Position numbers and translations under genes: made by a program
Assembly: GCF_025145845.1 (NCBI RefSeq)
Contig: NZ_CP102253.1
Location: 2,914,001-2,978,000 of the forward strand
Source: Alistipes shahii WAL 8301
Lineage (GTDB): Bacteria > Bacteroidota > Bacteroidia > Bacteroidales > Rikenellaceae
DNA length: 64,000 bases
Direction of reading: 5' to 3'
Shown here: in pieces, positions 53,112 through 62,327 of the stretch
How the letters are laid out: each line of letters opens with the position of its first letter
Numbering within the stretch: the first letter of the stretch is position 1
The notes under the pieces: generated by a model
Told to the model about the DNA's origin: nothing
Database searches by the model: none
Seen by the model: the letters and a program-made list of their open reading frames with translations, nothing else

Positions 53112-53984
53112 ATGAAAAGCATATATAAAATACTGTTGCTCTTTACCTGTTCGTGCGGCGTTTCGTGCGGCGGGGACGATGAGCCTGTCATGACGGCGCT
53201 CGCCGTACAGGGAATCCGTGCCGAGGCATTTCCGGGAGCGATCCGACTGACATGGAACCCGATCGAAAGCCGCGACTTCCTCTATGCCGAGGTTTCGTAT
53301 TACGATTTCGGCACGCAGACGACAATTTCGAAGCAGTGCAGCCGCTATACCGGCACCCTCTACATTGACGGACTGCTAAACCGATATGGGAAGTACCGTT
53401 TCACATTTACGGCTTACGATGTAAACGGAACGCCCGGGCAACCCGTCTATATCGAACGGCAGTGTGAAAAGGCCGAGTCCTATTATGTGGTTGTTGCGGA
53501 GAATCCGATCCCGCTCGCAGCAGACCAGTTGGCTACCAATGCCCAGGAGCCGAGCGAAGGCCCCTTGGAATTGCTTGTGGATGGAAATCCGGATACTTTT
53601 TTCCAGAGTTTCTGGGATGAGTGGACCTATCCCGAATTGAAGCCTACGGGTTATCATCACCTGACTTTCGATCTTCGCAAGGAAGTTTCAGCGTTTAAAT
53701 TCCAATATTGGAACCGTAAGAAAGCGAACGGTTCGCTGCCCAAGGCCGTGAATATTTACGGCAGCCCGGATGGCGAAACGTGGGTGTTGCTGGCCCAATT
53801 GGATAACCTGCCCGGTGATCTGGGTTCCTCCTACACTTCGGAGTTGTTTCTGCCGGAAGAACCTATTTCCCATGTAAAATACGAGGTGGTGAAAGGAACC
53901 GATGTCTACCAGCCCTATTTTTCACTCGCAGAGATCGAATTTTACGAGGTCGTGCGGGAATTGGTCGATCCCGAAGCCGAATGA
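53112..53984 (+). CDS. surface glycan-binding lipoprotein with discoidin (F5/8C) domain
   Basis: A 290-residue predicted lipoprotein (LLLFTCSCGVSCGGDDEP). Residues ~30-130 form a DUF4959/Fn3-like domain (IRLTWNPIESRDFLYAEVSYYD) and 140-285 form an F5/8-type-C galactose-binding-like fold (LLVDGNPDTFFQSFWDE, YHHLTFDLRKEVSAFKFQYWNRK, PYFSLAEIEFYEV). This order, directly downstream of susD, is the usual place for a SusE/F-like glycan-binding protein. It overlaps an upstream ATG of the GH5 reading frame, but that gene more likely starts at 54014. Confidence 0.82.
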   Translation: MKSIYKILLLFTCSCGVSCGGDDEPVMTALAVQGIRAEAFPGAIRLTWNPIESRDFLYAEVSYYDFGTQTTISKQCSRYTGTLYIDGLLNRYGKYRFTFTAYDVNGTPGQPVYIERQCEKAESYYVVVAENPIPLAADQLATNAQEPSEGPLELLVDGNPDTFFQSFWDEWTYPELKPTGYHHLTFDLRKEVSAFKFQYWNRKKANGSLPKAVNIYGSPDGETWVLLAQLDNLPGDLGSSYTSELFLPEEPISHVKYEVVKGTDVYQPYFSLAEIEFYEVVRELVDPEAE

Positions 53985-54013
53985 CAATCATAATTGAAAA
54001 AGCAACGATAAAG

Positions 54014-55747
54014 ATGAAAAAACTCTTGAAATACATATTGCTGCTAATTTATGTCGCATTGATGCCTGCTTGTGGGGAAGATTCCGGTCTGGACGGCGTA
54101 TTTGCGAATAAGCCTTTTGCCCTGGTGACCGCTGCCGACGGCGGGCGGACTTCCATTTCGGCGGTCATCGACGACGGCAAGCGGACGATCCGTCTGACTT
54201 TCGACAAAAAGCGGGATGTGGATGCCGTGGAGTTGACGTTCCAGTTGAATCCCGGGTATGCGATGGTTTCTCCGAAGGAACCGGAGACGACGATGGACCT
54301 GACGCAACCCCGAACCGTGACGGTCAGCTCGGGAGCCGGGGAGGTCTCCTACGAAATCTCAGCCCGGAACGAAACTCCGGTCTTGTCGGCCTCTTTCCTG
54401 TTTCGCGGGAAACCGATCGAGGGAGTGATTGACCATGAGACGAGGACGGTTTCGTTCCCGATCACGACGATCTATGCTTCGGAATATCCGGAGGAGCTGT
54501 TGGGTGCCGTACCGCTGGATATCACGCTTTCCGACGGCTATCGGCCGACAAGCGAAAAGGTTTCGTACGACCTTTCGACCGGGGAGAGTTTTTCCGTTTA
54601 CAAAGGCCGCAATACGTACACTTATAGACTGGTTGCCGACATTGCTCCGATACCGGTGGCAGATCATCTCTCTGACTTCCGGTTTCGGCGCGGCGTGAAC
54701 CTCGCTTATTGGATGACGGAAGCCGATCGTGACTGGTTGGGCTATGTCATGCCCGCTCAATTCCCGTTGTGGAAAGAGTTGGGATTCGACCATTTCCGGG
54801 TTCCCGTCGACGAGCTGTGCATCTTTGACCGGGAGGGGCAGTTTAACGAAAAGGCCGTCGGGAAATTACACGAACTTTTTACATGGTGCGAGCAAAACGG
54901 CATGTATGCGATTCTCGACATGCACACACTGGCTCCCCGTGAAGGCTCGGACAGTTACCGGGAGGAGGAGTTGTACGACCCTGCCTATCCCGAATTTCGC
55001 ACCCATTTCGTAAATGTTTGGCGAAAACTTGCTGCAGAATTCAAGGCTCACAATCCGAAGTGCGTGGCCTTTGAACTGCTGAACGAACCGCATGACGGGA
55101 CACCCGACGCAACTGGTTGGAATAAGCTCCAGAATGAGGTTCTGACGGCAGTCCGAGAGCAGGACCCCGAACGGATCGTATTCGTCCCGGCAATGGGCTG
55201 GCAGGACTACAACTACATCAAGTATGCACGGGTGGCCGAGGAAGATCCCAATGCGGTTGTGTCGTTCCATTATTATCTCCCGATGCTGCTGTCGCATTAT
55301 AAGATGCTGGCGTGGGTCGGCTATCAGGGAGCCGTGCAATATCCGGGGGTGGTCATTCCCACTCAGTCGGATGCTGACAAATACCCGCAGTATGCCTCTT
55401 TTCACAAAACGACCTACAATGCCGACCGGATTATGGGTGAAATGTCCAATGCGGCGTCCGACGGTCGGAATGCCGGACTTGCGGTACATTGCGGCGAATT
55501 CGGATGCAGTAAAAACGTCGCGGAAGCGATGCGTTTGGCGTGGTTCACGGATATGGTGGCTGCCATGGAGGCAAATAATATTCCATGGACGCTTTGGGAG
55601 TGCCTCGACGGCGGATTCGGATTTGTCGATATGGAATATGGCATTTACCGGATCAACTGTCCTCTGCTGAAAGTGTTGACCGGCAAGGAATTGACAGATG
55701 CAGAGGCGAAAGTTCTGCTGCAAAAGTATGGATTTAAAACTGAATAG
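54014..55747 (+). CDS. GH5 endoglycanase-like lipoprotein
   Basis: A 577-residue surface enzyme. Start at ATG 54014 gives the signal MKKLLKYILLLIYVALMPAC with lipobox; an ATG at 53981 would add 11 residues. Residues 30-210 form beta-sandwich repeats (DUF5018-like). The GH5 barrel (about 215-575) shows RRGVNLAYWM, DHFRVPVDE, ILDMHTLAP, FELLNEPH with acid/base E358, and CGEFG with nucleophile E495. GH5 members cleave beta-glucan, beta-mannan, xyloglucan or similar backbones; this subfamily cannot be assigned by eye. It is the likely surface endo-enzyme of the locus. The beta-helix gene follows 2 nt later. Confidence 0.9.
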   Translation: MKKLLKYILLLIYVALMPACGEDSGLDGVFANKPFALVTAADGGRTSISAVIDDGKRTIRLTFDKKRDVDAVELTFQLNPGYAMVSPKEPETTMDLTQPRTVTVSSGAGEVSYEISARNETPVLSASFLFRGKPIEGVIDHETRTVSFPITTIYASEYPEELLGAVPLDITLSDGYRPTSEKVSYDLSTGESFSVYKGRNTYTYRLVADIAPIPVADHLSDFRFRRGVNLAYWMTEADRDWLGYVMPAQFPLWKELGFDHFRVPVDELCIFDREGQFNEKAVGKLHELFTWCEQNGMYAILDMHTLAPREGSDSYREEELYDPAYPEFRTHFVNVWRKLAAEFKAHNPKCVAFELLNEPHDGTPDATGWNKLQNEVLTAVREQDPERIVFVPAMGWQDYNYIKYARVAEEDPNAVVSFHYYLPMLLSHYKMLAWVGYQGAVQYPGVVIPTQSDADKYPQYASFHKTTYNADRIMGEMSNAASDGRNAGLAVHCGEFGCSKNVAEAMRLAWFTDMVAAMEANNIPWTLWECLDGGFGFVDMEYGIYRINCPLLKVLTGKELTDAEAKVLLQKYGFKTE

Positions 55748-55749
55748 GA

Positions 55750-57240
55750 ATGTTGTTGAAGATTACACAGGGCGTATTCTGGATACTTGCTGTTTGCCTG
55801 ATGCCCGGAACAGCCTATGGGGAGGGCCGGGACGTCTTGCCCGGAAACGCCGCCTATAAGGTCGAGGTTTTTCGGGGCGGAACCTGGGAGGAGATCTTCG
55901 TTTATAATGCTCGGGTTTCCGATTATGCCGGCAATCCCGAGGCGGGATATACCCAGTATACAATGGGGTTCGCCTTGTTTACGGACTCGTTTCGGCAGCC
56001 GTTGAAGGTCCGCGTGACCCGCCGTGCGGGGACGTTTTCGAAAGTGGAGATTCGTCCGCTCTCTTACGGCATCGTGCCCGACGTGCAGACCCCGAACAGC
56101 GTCGAGTTCGAACTGGGCGATCCCGCGCAAAAGGTTTCGGTGGAGTTCGACGGCAATCGGATGGAGAACCTCTTCATCCTGCCCGACCTGCCCGACACGG
56201 CGATCCCGATGGGTGCCAATGTAACTTATTTCGGTCCCGGGGTGCACAATGCGGGTGTGATCCGTATTGCGAATGAAAGCGGCCGTATTCTCTATCTCGA
56301 TGAAGGGGCGGTCGTGCTGGGACGGATCGAGGCTGAAAATGCCGCCAACCTTACAATTCGAGGACGAGGTGTTTTCTGTTCGTCGCAGGAGGATCACGGC
56401 GCCGGCCGGCGGCCGCAGATGGAGTTCCGCAATTGCGACAATCTGAAGATCGAGGGCATCCTGCTGCGCGACACGCCGAACTGGACGCTCAAGATCGTCG
56501 GGAGCACGGGCGTGCATATCGACAATATCAAGGAGATCGGCTGGATCATGAACTCCGACGGCATGGATTTCATCTGCTGCCGCGATGTGCTGGTCGAAAA
56601 CACCTTCCAGCGTAACTACGACGATAACGTGACCATCAAGGCTTTCAATGCCACGCCCGAATACATCGCTTCCCATACGAATACCGACGGCTCCTATTCC
56701 GACGGGGCGATCTGGATGGTTGCCGGGCTTCGCGATTTCGAGGTCTGCAACTACGAGATCCGCAACTGCGTTTTCTGGGCCGACAAGGCGCACAATATGC
56801 TCGTAGGCCCCGAGGCGCGGGGCATTGCATTCCGGAATATCCGGTTCCACGACAACATTGTGCTGGAAAACCGTCAGGACGACGGGATTTATCCCGGGGC
56901 AATGGCGGTGATGATCGCCGACGACGGCACGTTCGAGGACATTGCGTTCGAAAACATCATTGTCGAGGACATCGACGGCGGAAAGGTTTTCTGCGCGCAC
57001 TTCACCAACGCCTGGGCGTTCGACGGACTTTATGGACAATGGGCCCGGAACATCACCCTGCGCAACATCGCCTATACCGGTACGCGGGCGACTCCGAGCT
57101 GGATCAGAGGACGCAACGACGCGCAGTCGATCGACGGAGTGACGATCGGGAACTTCACGGTCAACGGCGCGCCGGTAACCGACGGATCGGGGCCTCATCT
57201 GGAGATAAACGGATACGTCCGGAACGTGACGTTCGAATAA
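55750..57240 (+). CDS. secreted right-handed beta-helix protein (GH28/GH49-like)
   Basis: A 496-residue protein with a signal peptide (LAVCLMPGTAYGE). An N-terminal beta-sandwich (residues 30-150) precedes parallel-beta-helix coils with repeated VHIDNI, CRDVLVENT and GIAFRNIRFHDN strands. NSDGMDF and NYDDNVTIKAF align loosely with the NTD, DD and RIK motifs of GH28 polygalacturonases; the HG motif is not obvious. A dextranase-like (GH49) or GH28-like hydrolase is most likely. The gene lies in the susCD operon between GH5 and the lipoprotein pair. Confidence 0.72.
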   Translation: MLLKITQGVFWILAVCLMPGTAYGEGRDVLPGNAAYKVEVFRGGTWEEIFVYNARVSDYAGNPEAGYTQYTMGFALFTDSFRQPLKVRVTRRAGTFSKVEIRPLSYGIVPDVQTPNSVEFELGDPAQKVSVEFDGNRMENLFILPDLPDTAIPMGANVTYFGPGVHNAGVIRIANESGRILYLDEGAVVLGRIEAENAANLTIRGRGVFCSSQEDHGAGRRPQMEFRNCDNLKIEGILLRDTPNWTLKIVGSTGVHIDNIKEIGWIMNSDGMDFICCRDVLVENTFQRNYDDNVTIKAFNATPEYIASHTNTDGSYSDGAIWMVAGLRDFEVCNYEIRNCVFWADKAHNMLVGPEARGIAFRNIRFHDNIVLENRQDDGIYPGAMAVMIADDGTFEDIAFENIIVEDIDGGKVFCAHFTNAWAFDGLYGQWARNITLRNIAYTGTRATPSWIRGRNDAQSIDGVTIGNFTVNGAPVTDGSGPHLEINGYVRNVTFE

Positions 57241-57290
57241 CCGCCTGAAATCAATAAAAAAATTTTATTAACCACCTTAAACGCATAATT

Positions 57291-58742
57291 ATGAAAAAGT
57301 GTTCCATGTACACATTTGCCGTCGCCATGCTGGCCGGTATGATTCTGACGGGCTGCTCCTCTTCGGAGGAGATTCCGGGAGGTACTCCCGACAACGGACC
57401 GAAACTGAAGATCGAGACCCGCTCGGCGGATGCCGCCGAGGCTGCTTATGCACACCGGGCGATTCTGGTGTCGGAGGGTAACATTGCGGATGCAAAGAGC
57501 GCCGCCGACGCTGCGTCTTTAGGAGCCTTCTCCGTCGAGCCGGGTAGCTACACCGTTTACGCTGTCGCTTCCAGCGACGAGGCGAATCTCACTTTTACGG
57601 GTGTCGCCGCTTCGAATGCCGTTGCCGATGCACGTGTCAAAATAACCGACATTTCGGCTCAGATTCCCGAACTGTTGGTCGGTAATTCCGACGTCGTTAC
57701 GGTCGGTGCCGAAGGCGCGGCGGCCGCACTCCAGCTCAAGCGCGTCGTGGCATCGGTCACGGTGACGGTCAGCGGACTGGAGAACGTCGATGCCGAGAGC
57801 ATCACCCTGACGATCGGCAACATGTACGATCAGGTGAGTCTCGACGGCGCGTTTTCCAAGAGCGGAGCTGCGTTCGCATCGAAAAGTCTTGTACTCACCA
57901 AGAATGCCGAAGGCAAGTTCGTCGGCAACGCTATCGTGATGCCTACCGATACGGAGGCTTCCAACCTCTCGCTGACTTACAGCGTCAACGGCACGGATTA
58001 CACCAGCACCCCTGCGGGCCGGATCGCGGCCAACGGGCAGTATGAACTGGCGACGACGGTCGAAGCCGGCAGTTCCTCCTCGAAGGTCAACCTCAACTCG
58101 GCGATTACCTACGCGGCCTGGGACAGCACGGTGGTGAATCTTTCCGACAGCTTTACCATCGACGAGACTACCCCTGACAAGCAGTGGATGGGTCCGACAG
58201 CCCTTCCGATCAGCGGTACAGCCGCTCCTGGATACGACAATTTCTGGGCGTCGTCCGATGGAGGCGATTCCGGCTGGGGCGAGACATTCTGGCAGTACAA
58301 CCTTTATGACGGGAACAAAACGGACGGAAGCAACTATTGGTGTCCTGCCGAATGGGACCGTACAGCTCCCATCTGGTATATCAACCTCGGCGCTGCCAAG
58401 CAGGGCGTGACCATCGACTACTGGAACAAGGCTGGCGGTAAGGGCGGTCAGAAAATCAAGACGATGGACATTTACGCAAGCAATACGCGAGCCGATTACG
58501 GCGGTGGCAATGCGGATTGGGTGAAGATCATGACTTTCACCTCCGACAAGACCACTCCGACCACGGACGCCGGGGCGCAAGTGACGACGGGCAAGATCGC
58601 ATTCTCGGAGGATGGAAGCGTCTCCTATCAGTATGTAAAATGCGTGATGACATCTAAGGTTAATACCGACGGTGCGACCATTACGGATGTGCTCGACGTG
58701 AATGTCGGCGAACTGGAGGTTTCGACTTGGGAGTACAAATAG
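57291..58742 (+). CDS. surface lipoprotein: fimbrillin-like N-domain plus F5/8C domain (copy 1)
   Basis: A 483-residue predicted lipoprotein (lipobox MILTGCSSSE). Residues ~30-260 have a fimbrillin/Mfa2-like pattern (IPELLVGNSDVVTVG, LQLKRVVASVTVTVSGLENV, LTIGNMYDQVSLDGAF). The C-terminal ~210 residues are a galactose-binding-like domain (PGYDNFWASSDGG, WYINLGAAKQGVTIDYWNK, GKGGQKIKTMDIYAS, YQYVKCVMTS). The C-domain is strongly related to the copy at 58878, indicating tandem duplication. A surface glycan-binding or display role is inferred from the susCD context. Confidence 0.75.
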   Translation: MKKCSMYTFAVAMLAGMILTGCSSSEEIPGGTPDNGPKLKIETRSADAAEAAYAHRAILVSEGNIADAKSAADAASLGAFSVEPGSYTVYAVASSDEANLTFTGVAASNAVADARVKITDISAQIPELLVGNSDVVTVGAEGAAAALQLKRVVASVTVTVSGLENVDAESITLTIGNMYDQVSLDGAFSKSGAAFASKSLVLTKNAEGKFVGNAIVMPTDTEASNLSLTYSVNGTDYTSTPAGRIAANGQYELATTVEAGSSSSKVNLNSAITYAAWDSTVVNLSDSFTIDETTPDKQWMGPTALPISGTAAPGYDNFWASSDGGDSGWGETFWQYNLYDGNKTDGSNYWCPAEWDRTAPIWYINLGAAKQGVTIDYWNKAGGKGGQKIKTMDIYASNTRADYGGGNADWVKIMTFTSDKTTPTTDAGAQVTTGKIAFSEDGSVSYQYVKCVMTSKVNTDGATITDVLDVNVGELEVSTWEYK

Positions 58743-58790
58743 TTGTCGGAAAGGAGTTTCCCTCCTGCGATACGCTGAATGGGGATTTGC

Positions 58791-58817
58791 GGGAGCGGAC
58801 TTTAGCAGTCCGTTCCC
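58791..58817. repeat. hairpin between the tandem lipoprotein genes
   Basis: GGGAGCGGACT and AGTCCGTTCCC pair across a 5-nt loop with one wobble. It lies in the 135-nt gap between the two paralogues and could modulate expression of the second copy. Confidence 0.55.
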
Positions 58818-58877
58818 GGTATCGCCCCGAACGGCAGTCGTGTGGGCCTGCGGGGCCTGAAGAATCAAGTATATAAT

Positions 58878-60398
58878 ATGAAAGCCATGATGATGAAAAA
58901 ACAGAATGTCGGGAATGCCTGCGGATGGGCGGATCGCCTTGCACGTCTCCTGTTGCTGCCTGCGCTCACGCTCGTTCTGCTTTGCTCGTGCGACGAGGAC
59001 AAGGCGAAATCCGAAAGACCGGAAGAGGGGGATCAGCTTTGGAAGATCGTGCCCGTTCTTGCATCCGAAAGCGATGGCTTCGAGGGGCTCGGTGAGTATG
59101 GGGTGTCGCTCTACCTTTTCAACGACATGTCATCCGACTGCTATAAATACCAGCATGCCGACTCGTTCGGCGATCTCGAACCGTTCGTGGTGGAAAAGGC
59201 GGCTTATTCGCTCGTCGCGCTGATGATGGATCGTGAAGTCCCTCATGTTTCCTACGAGGCTTCGGACGAGGCCAAAAAGAACACAACCGTGACCGTAACG
59301 GACATGAACGAAGCTATTCCGGATATGGTGCTCGGTACGACGTCCGTTTCCCGGAATGTCGGCGCGACGGTTCCCGTTTCCGACCTGCAACGCCTGGTCG
59401 GGGCCTTGGATGTCCGCCTGACCGATGTCCCGAATGATGTCACGGCCGTGGAACTTACCGTGGGCGATCTCTACGACCGGGTTGACCTTACGGGGCAATA
59501 CGACTTTGCGACGGGGGAGCCCGCTTCGAAGCGAATCGAGCTGACGAAAGAGGGTACAGTTTTTTCAGCCCGGAGTGTGCTGATGCCTTCGGACGAGACG
59601 AGGGCCAATGTGAAGATGGATTTTCGGGTTTTCCGGGGCGACGCGTATGAGGATTTCGTCGTACGTCTTTCCGGAAGTATTCCGGCAGACAAACTCACGC
59701 GGCTTGAAGGCCGTGCGGAAGAGATCTTGAAGAATGCTGAACTGACGTTGGGTTTGACCTATGCTCCGTGGGATGCGAGCATAACGATCGAGGATCACTT
59801 CCAGACCGACGACGACCTGAATAAGGTTTGGTCCTCGGCGCCGCTTCCCATCAGCGGCGCAGCCGATCCCGGATATGACAATTTCTGGGCTTCGTCCGTA
59901 TTCACCGACTGGGACGGTTCCGTAAAATACGATTCGTATCTTTATGACGGTATCATGGACGGGAGCGACGAGCACAAGGACCTCTATTGGGGCCCCGACG
60001 CAGTTGGGGAGGCAGAAAAAGGCACCGTTCCGTCGTGGTATGTGGATTTGGGAACCGGATGTCAGGGCATTACGCTCACCTACTGGAACAAATTCGGAGG
60101 CAAAGGCGGCCAGAAGCTCCGCACGATGAATATCTATGGAAGCAATGCTCCGGAGGACTATCGGGGCGGCAACGAAAGTTGGACGCTGATCACGACTTTC
60201 ACTTCCGACCGGACGAAACCTACGGAAGACGCCGGAGCCGAGGTCACGACCGGGCGGATCGAATTCGACAAGGGAAATGCGACCTACCGGTATGTGAAAT
60301 GCGAGATCACCTCCCGGGTCGACGCCGACGGCAATGTGGTCGAGGATTCCGATGTGAATGTTGCCGAAGTGCAGATAACCGTGTGGTCCTGTAAATAG
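58878..60398 (+). CDS. surface lipoprotein: fimbrillin-like N-domain plus F5/8C domain (copy 2)
   Basis: A 506-residue paralogue of the preceding gene. Start ATG 58878 (MKAMMMKKQ) gives a longer signal ending LVLLCSCDED (lipobox). The N-terminal domain is diverged (AIPDMVLGTTSVSRNVGATV, LQRLVGALDVRLTDVP, LTVGDLYDRVDLTGQY). The C-domain is close to copy 1: PGYDNFWASSVFTDW, WYVDLGTGCQGITLTYWNKFGG, GKGGQKLRTMNIYGS, YRYVKCEITS. Greater conservation of the C-domain suggests it is the ligand-binding part and the N-domain varies. A terminator-like hairpin follows. Confidence 0.75.
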   Translation: MKAMMMKKQNVGNACGWADRLARLLLLPALTLVLLCSCDEDKAKSERPEEGDQLWKIVPVLASESDGFEGLGEYGVSLYLFNDMSSDCYKYQHADSFGDLEPFVVEKAAYSLVALMMDREVPHVSYEASDEAKKNTTVTVTDMNEAIPDMVLGTTSVSRNVGATVPVSDLQRLVGALDVRLTDVPNDVTAVELTVGDLYDRVDLTGQYDFATGEPASKRIELTKEGTVFSARSVLMPSDETRANVKMDFRVFRGDAYEDFVVRLSGSIPADKLTRLEGRAEEILKNAELTLGLTYAPWDASITIEDHFQTDDDLNKVWSSAPLPISGAADPGYDNFWASSVFTDWDGSVKYDSYLYDGIMDGSDEHKDLYWGPDAVGEAEKGTVPSWYVDLGTGCQGITLTYWNKFGGKGGQKLRTMNIYGSNAPEDYRGGNESWTLITTFTSDRTKPTEDAGAEVTTGRIEFDKGNATYRYVKCEITSRVDADGNVVEDSDVNVAEVQITVWSCK

Positions 60399-60406
60399 GA
60401 ATGTTT

Positions 60407-60430
60407 CGGCCCGGCTTGACGGCCGGGCCG
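60407..60430 (+). terminator. terminator-like hairpin after the lipoprotein pair
   Basis: CGGCCCGGC (60407-60415) and GCCGGGCCG (60422-60430) form a perfect 9-bp stem followed by TATTTTAT. It may separate or attenuate transcription into the last GH20 gene 25 nt downstream. Confidence 0.75.
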
Positions 60431-60455
60431 TATTTTATGTAAAAATCAATTGGAC

Positions 60456-62327
60456 ATGAATGAACGATTGTTGCCGGGACGTATCCGTTCGGGCTGGGGA
60501 GTCTCTATTCTTTTTCTTTGTTTAATGGCCCTTTCCGGGTGCTGTTCACACGAAGCGATTCGGGTGAATCTCATTCCGCGCCCGGCGGAAATGGAGGTGC
60601 TGTCCGGGTATTTTCAGCCGGGAAACACGACGGTGGACGACTTCACGACCGTAGTTGTGGACAATTCCCGGATGGATGCGCTGGGACGGGAGGGATACGA
60701 ACTTACGGTCGATCGCTCGTCGGTGAGACTCACGGCCGCCACCCAGACCGGCATTTTCTATGGGAAACGGACGCTGGAACAGTTGATGACCGACAAGGGT
60801 ATTCCTTGCGTAAGGGTCAGCGACCGGCCCCGGTTTGCCTACCGGGGCATGCACATGGATGTATCGCGGCATTTCTTTCCGAAAAGTCAGGTGCTGAAGA
60901 TGCTGGACGAAATGGCCCGCTACAAACTCAACGTATTCCATTTCCATCTGACCGATAACGGTGGTTGGCGCATCCGGATCGACAAATATCCGCGGCTCAC
61001 CGCCGAAGGGGCATTCCGCACGCAGCGGGATTGGTACGCGTGGTGGGACCGGAACGACCGTCGCTATCTTCCCGAGGGAACTCCGGGCGCTTACGGCGGA
61101 TATTTCACCAAAGAGGACATCCGTGAGATCGTGACCTACGCCGCCGAGCGGCACATTACGGTCATTCCCGAGATCGAATTCCCGGCGCATTCCGACGCCG
61201 TGTTCATCGGCTATCCGGAGTTGTGCTGTACGGGCAAACCTTATACGACGGGAGAATTTTGTGTCGGCAACGAACAGGTATATACTTTTATGGAGGATGT
61301 GCTTACCGAAGTTATGGAGCTTTTCCCTTCGAAATACATCCATATCGGAGGCGACGAGGCCCGGAAAGTCGCCTGGGCGACCTGTCCGAAATGCCAGGCC
61401 CTGATCGAGCGGGAGAGACTTGACGGGATACAGGGACTCCAACCCTATATGATCGCCCGTATCCAGGATTTTCTCGCTTCGAAAGGGCGGGTTATGGTCG
61501 GCTGGGATGAAATACTGCACAACGAACTGCATTCCGAAACCTTGGTTATGTCGTATCGTGGACAGAAAGGGGCTATCGAAGCCGCTAATCGGGGCAATTA
61601 TGCCGTAATGACACCCGGTGAAGTGCTCTATTTCGACTGGTATCAGGCCGATCCTTCCACTCAGCCGCGTGCCATGTACGGATATTCTCCCATTAAAAAG
61701 ATGTACGCTTTCGAGCCGGTGCCGGCTGATCCGGAATCGGCGGCCCGCAACGAGTCGATCATCCGGGCCGAATTCGTGGACCCTGCGGCCGTGGAGCCGA
61801 TCCGGGCGGATCGCGCCGACCGCATCGTCGGTGTGCAGGGATGTACGTGGGCTGAATATATCGAAGATGAAGAGCAACAGGAATACATGATCTTTCCGCG
61901 TCTGCTGGCTGTGGCAGAATTGGCATGGACACCGCAGGAGAAGCGCGAATGGAGCGATTTCAAAGTCCGGATGAACTCCCATATCCCACTGTTGCAGCAA
62001 CGGGGGCTAAATACTTTTACGCTGAGCGACGAAGTTGAGATCACGACTCGCATTCGTTCCGGAAATAAAGCGGTTGAGGTGACTCTCGACTGTGAGAAAT
62101 ATCCCGCAGAGATTCGCTACACGTTAGACGGAACCCCGCCGACGCCCGACGCTTCGCTTTACGAAGCTCCTTTTACCGTGACCGATTCGACGGTGGTCCG
62201 GGCCGCCGTATGTCGGGATGGAGTGATTCGAAGTCCTGAACGGAAACAATTGGTTACTCTCGCCGCGGAGATCGACAACTATTATCCGTTCGATGTGCCG
62301 GAAATCTGGAAAGAATATTTCGATTAA
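60456..62327 (+). CDS. GH20 beta-N-acetylhexosaminidase, lipoprotein (paralogue 3)
   Basis: A 623-residue exo-hexosaminidase. Start ATG 60456 (MNERLLPGRIRSGW); a TTG at 60450 is possible. The lipobox is LMALSGCCSH. The barrel carries RGMHMDVSRHFFPKSQ, FHFHLTDNGGWRI, EIEFPAHSDAVF and the catalytic pair D300-E301 (HIGGDEARKVAWATCPKC). The C-terminal domain (KAVEVTLDCEKYPAEIRYTLDG) is shared with the GH20 at 32712, its close paralogue; the two sit at the heads/tails of different units, 26 kb apart. Whether transcription from susC reaches this gene is uncertain because of the hairpin before it. Confidence 0.92.
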   Translation: MNERLLPGRIRSGWGVSILFLCLMALSGCCSHEAIRVNLIPRPAEMEVLSGYFQPGNTTVDDFTTVVVDNSRMDALGREGYELTVDRSSVRLTAATQTGIFYGKRTLEQLMTDKGIPCVRVSDRPRFAYRGMHMDVSRHFFPKSQVLKMLDEMARYKLNVFHFHLTDNGGWRIRIDKYPRLTAEGAFRTQRDWYAWWDRNDRRYLPEGTPGAYGGYFTKEDIREIVTYAAERHITVIPEIEFPAHSDAVFIGYPELCCTGKPYTTGEFCVGNEQVYTFMEDVLTEVMELFPSKYIHIGGDEARKVAWATCPKCQALIERERLDGIQGLQPYMIARIQDFLASKGRVMVGWDEILHNELHSETLVMSYRGQKGAIEAANRGNYAVMTPGEVLYFDWYQADPSTQPRAMYGYSPIKKMYAFEPVPADPESAARNESIIRAEFVDPAAVEPIRADRADRIVGVQGCTWAEYIEDEEQQEYMIFPRLLAVAELAWTPQEKREWSDFKVRMNSHIPLLQQRGLNTFTLSDEVEITTRIRSGNKAVEVTLDCEKYPAEIRYTLDGTPPTPDASLYEAPFTVTDSTVVRAAVCRDGVIRSPERKQLVTLAAEIDNYYPFDVPEIWKEYFD

